Positions 62,248 through 64,000 of a stretch of 64,000 nucleotides of DNA are shown piece after piece (position 1 is the first letter of the stretch; every line of letters begins with the position of its first letter). Made by a program: the position numbers and the translations under genes. Source of the stretch: an uncultured Bacteroidales bacterium (GTDB lineage: Bacteria; Bacteroidota; Bacteroidia; Bacteroidales; UBA932); NCBI GenBank assembly GCA_944323345.1, contig CALUSC010000002.1:1-64000 (forward strand), in the 5' to 3' direction. The notes below the pieces were generated by a model. It had not been told where the DNA came from, did not search any database, and saw only the letters and a list, made by a program, of their open reading frames with translations.

Positions 62248-62805
62248 ATGAATAACCCCGACAGTACATCGATATTATGGAACAAGGCAGCCAGGAACGG
62301 CATCATACTGGGTCTGTTTACAGCTGTCTGCCGCATGGCCGCACAGGGCGTTTCCCTGTCCGGAGCCTCTGCCGGGAGCGCCGTATTGAACAGCATAATA
62401 TGGATCCTGCAGACCGGAGGATGTTTCTGGATGATGAAATTCTTTCTGGAAAGACTCGTGTCCCGCCACGAAGGTGTGACCAACAGGGATACTTCAAGAT
62501 ACGGCATGATGCTGGCCCTCACGTCAAGCATCATATTTTCGGCGGCAATGCTGTTCGATATCATATACATCGCGCCTGAAGCCGTGGCGAAACAGATGGA
62601 CCTGTTCTACCAGCTGTACGGACCGGCCATGGATTCCAATACCAGATCTGTCCTGAAGACCATAGAGGACAATTATCCGATGATAATGTTCTTCTCCACT
62701 CTGGTATACAGCTGTCTGTACGGGATCGTACTATCTGCGATACTGTCCCTGTCGATACCGAAAAGGAATCCGTTCGAGAAATTCATGGACAAGCAAGAAA
62801 ACTGA
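62248..62805 (+). CDS. DUF4199 membrane protein
   Basis: A membrane protein of 185 residues with about four hydrophobic segments and an intervening helical loop (DLFYQLYGPAMDSNT). It matches DUF4199, usually encoded next to a glycosyltransferase of the dolichol-phosphate-mannose type in Bacteroidota, as here. Function unknown. The start at ATG 62248 follows the promoter element closely. The glycosyltransferase begins 3 bp after its stop. Confidence 0.85.
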   Translation: MNNPDSTSILWNKAARNGIILGLFTAVCRMAAQGVSLSGASAGSAVLNSIIWILQTGGCFWMMKFFLERLVSRHEGVTNRDTSRYGMMLALTSSIIFSAAMLFDIIYIAPEAVAKQMDLFYQLYGPAMDSNTRSVLKTIEDNYPMIMFFSTLVYSCLYGIVLSAILSLSIPKRNPFEKFMDKQEN

Positions 62806-62808
62806 GAT

Positions 62809-63768
62809 ATGGACTGGAAAGATTTATCGATAGTGGTATCTCTCTATAACGAAGCCGAATCCCTCCAGGAACTCGTATCCTGGATTACGGCCGTGATGGA
62901 AAAGGAGGGATACGATTATGAACTTATAATGGTGGATGACGGGAGCCGGGACGGATCCTGGCAGAAGATCAGGGAACTTGCAGCTTCCGACAGCCGTATC
63001 CGGGGAATTTCATTCAGAAGAAACTACGGCAAGTCGGCAGCTTTGTATTGCGGCTTCGAAGCCGCAACGGGAAAAGTGGTGGTAACGATGGATGCCGACC
63101 TGCAGGACTCTCCGGAAGAAATTCCGGAAATGTATGAAATGATCACCGGCCAGGGCTATGATATAGTTTCAGGCTGGAAGCAGCACCGCCAGGACAACAA
63201 ACTGACGAAAAACCTGCCTTCGAAACTGTACAACGCCACCGCACGGATGATTACGGGACTGAAACTCCACGACATGAACTGCGGTCTTAAAGCGTACCGG
63301 AACGAAGTGGTGAAAAACATAGAAGTCTACGGGGAAATGCACCGCTACATCCCCTACCTGGCCAAGAATGCAGGGTTCGACAAAATAACTGAAAAGCCAG
63401 TACATCATCAGAAAAGGAAATACGGGAAAAGCAAATTCGGCATAAGCCGCTTCATGAACGGTTTTCTCGACCTGCTTTCGCTCTGGTTCCTGAGTACTTT
63501 CGGTAAAAAGCCGATGCACTTCTTCGGACTCACCGGAACACTTACATTCATGGCCGGAGGCATAATCGCCTTATGGCTGATAATCGACAAACTGATATCC
63601 CAGGCCCACGGCATGAGATTCCGTCCTGTCACGGACCAGCCGCTGTTCTACCTGGCGCTCGTGGCCCTGATAGTAGGCATCCAGCTTTTCCTTTCCGGAT
63701 TCATCGCGGAGATGATCTCCCGAAGCAGTTCGGACAGGAATCATTATAACATCAAGGACCGGATATAA
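62809..63768 (+). CDS. Family 2 glycosyltransferase, DPM/ArnC-like
   Basis: A membrane-attached glycosyltransferase of 319 residues. The GT-A domain shows SIVVSLYNEAESL, MVDDGSRDGSW, the DxD motif in TMDADLQDSPEEIP and a GLKAYR segment. Two C-terminal membrane helices (FFGLTGTLTFMAGGIIALW and FYLALVALIVGIQLFLSGF) follow. Such enzymes transfer a sugar to undecaprenyl phosphate or a similar lipid carrier. With DUF4199 it forms a two-gene operon. Confidence 0.92.
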   Translation: MDWKDLSIVVSLYNEAESLQELVSWITAVMEKEGYDYELIMVDDGSRDGSWQKIRELAASDSRIRGISFRRNYGKSAALYCGFEAATGKVVVTMDADLQDSPEEIPEMYEMITGQGYDIVSGWKQHRQDNKLTKNLPSKLYNATARMITGLKLHDMNCGLKAYRNEVVKNIEVYGEMHRYIPYLAKNAGFDKITEKPVHHQKRKYGKSKFGISRFMNGFLDLLSLWFLSTFGKKPMHFFGLTGTLTFMAGGIIALWLIIDKLISQAHGMRFRPVTDQPLFYLALVALIVGIQLFLSGFIAEMISRSSSDRNHYNIKDRI

Positions 63769-63779
63769 TCCGGCCCTTG
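63753..63779. terminator. Inverted repeat between convergent genes
   Basis: CAAGGACCGGAT pairs with ATCCGGCCCTTG around an ATA loop with one mismatch. It begins inside the end of the glycosyltransferase gene and lies between two convergent genes, so it may serve as a shared terminator, although there is no T run. Confidence 0.5.
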
Positions 63780-63798
63780 CCTCGATCGGCAAACAGAT

Positions 63799-64000
63799 TC
63801 ACTTGCGCATCCTGGACAGGAACTCGTCTCCGAGAGCGGACTTGACGCGGATATGCTCAAGCACGGCCTTGACGAAAGTATTCGAGTCGAACAGGCCGCC
63901 GCGCACTTCCTCGAAATCGCGGGTCCTCTGGTCGCTGTCGCCGTCCACGCCGAAACTGGTCATGGCCGACAGCGAAAACTCCTTTCTCGCATCCTCGTAT
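63799..64000 (-). CDS. DUF4954 protein, C-terminal part (runs off the right edge)
   Basis: An open frame on the minus strand whose 66 residues end in SALGDEFLSRMRK. The segment MTSFGVDGDSDQRTRDFEEVRG matches the C-terminus of DUF4954, a long Bacteroidota protein with left-handed beta-helix repeats resembling sugar-nucleotide acyl- or nucleotidyltransferases. The local base composition is richer in G+C than most of the window. Confidence 0.72.
   Translation of the reverse strand, partial: YEDARKEFSLSAMTSFGVDGDSDQRTRDFEEVRGGLFDSNTFVKAVLEHIRVKSALGDEFLSRMRK

Overview
The window is a contiguous piece of a Bacteroidales chromosome (phylum Bacteroidota). The evidence is a SusC/SusD pair, Omp28-type lipoproteins, an Mfa/Fim-type fimbrial locus, DUF4295, DUF4296, DUF4199 and DUF4954 proteins, a fused NuoCD in a complex I operon that has no nuoEFG, and promoters of the Bacteroidota type (TTG, 19-20 bp, TAnnTTTG). 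Base composition is moderate, roughly half G+C by eye. The family cannot be fixed from the sequence; Rikenellaceae-like or Cryptobacteroides-like lineages are possible. No phage, insertion sequence, CRISPR array or rRNA was seen.

Layout. 0.1-1.9 kb: an ABC exporter. 2.0-8.7 kb (+): a five-gene run (CBM9-like protein, NahK-like sugar kinase, VanZ-like protein, secreted amidase split by a golvesin-like domain, L-cysteine desulfidase-like protein) behind one good promoter; the last four genes overlap or lie close. 8.7-27.3 kb (-): a large envelope/secretion block read right to left: TlpA-like thioredoxin, DUF6029 barrel protein, three tandem Omp28-like lipoproteins, two very large surface lipoproteins, a terminator, a hairpin-rich gap, then SusC, SusD, an S8 protease lipoprotein and a small lipocalin-like lipoprotein. 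Its only recognisable promoter (about 27,262-27,292) is followed by a roughly 200-nt leader ending in a textbook intrinsic terminator 50 nt before the first gene. An AraC-type regulator lies just upstream.

28-33 kb: calcium P-type ATPase, a SpoU-type RNA methyltransferase, glyA and tRNA-Leu(CAG). 33-39 kb (-): a fimbrial operon whose first gene encodes a lipoprotein with an HExxH metallopeptidase motif, followed by DUF3575, an OmpA/TPR protein, a fimbrillin and an Mfa2/FimB-like protein. 39.1-39.4 kb: a C-terminal remnant of a family-3 acyltransferase. 39.4-49.3 kb (+): nuoA-B-CD-H-I-J-K-L-M-N. 49.3-62.2 kb (-): housekeeping genes (deoC, dtd, radical SAM, amidohydrolase, DUF4296, pheT, ftsY, DUF4295, rpmG, rpmB, lepB, rplT, rpmI, infC, thrS). 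62.2-64 kb: DUF4199 protein, GT2 glycosyltransferase and the C-terminus of a DUF4954 protein running off the right edge.

The points most worth following are the structured leader plus terminator before the TlpA/Omp28 operon; the AUC start of infC and the near-identical strong Shine-Dalgarno sequences of infC and the DUF4295 gene in a phylum that rarely uses them; the metallopeptidase lipoprotein heading the fimbrial operon; the hairpin array in front of SusC, where no standard promoter can be seen; and the amidase/sugar-kinase cluster, which suggests cell-wall or amino-sugar salvage.
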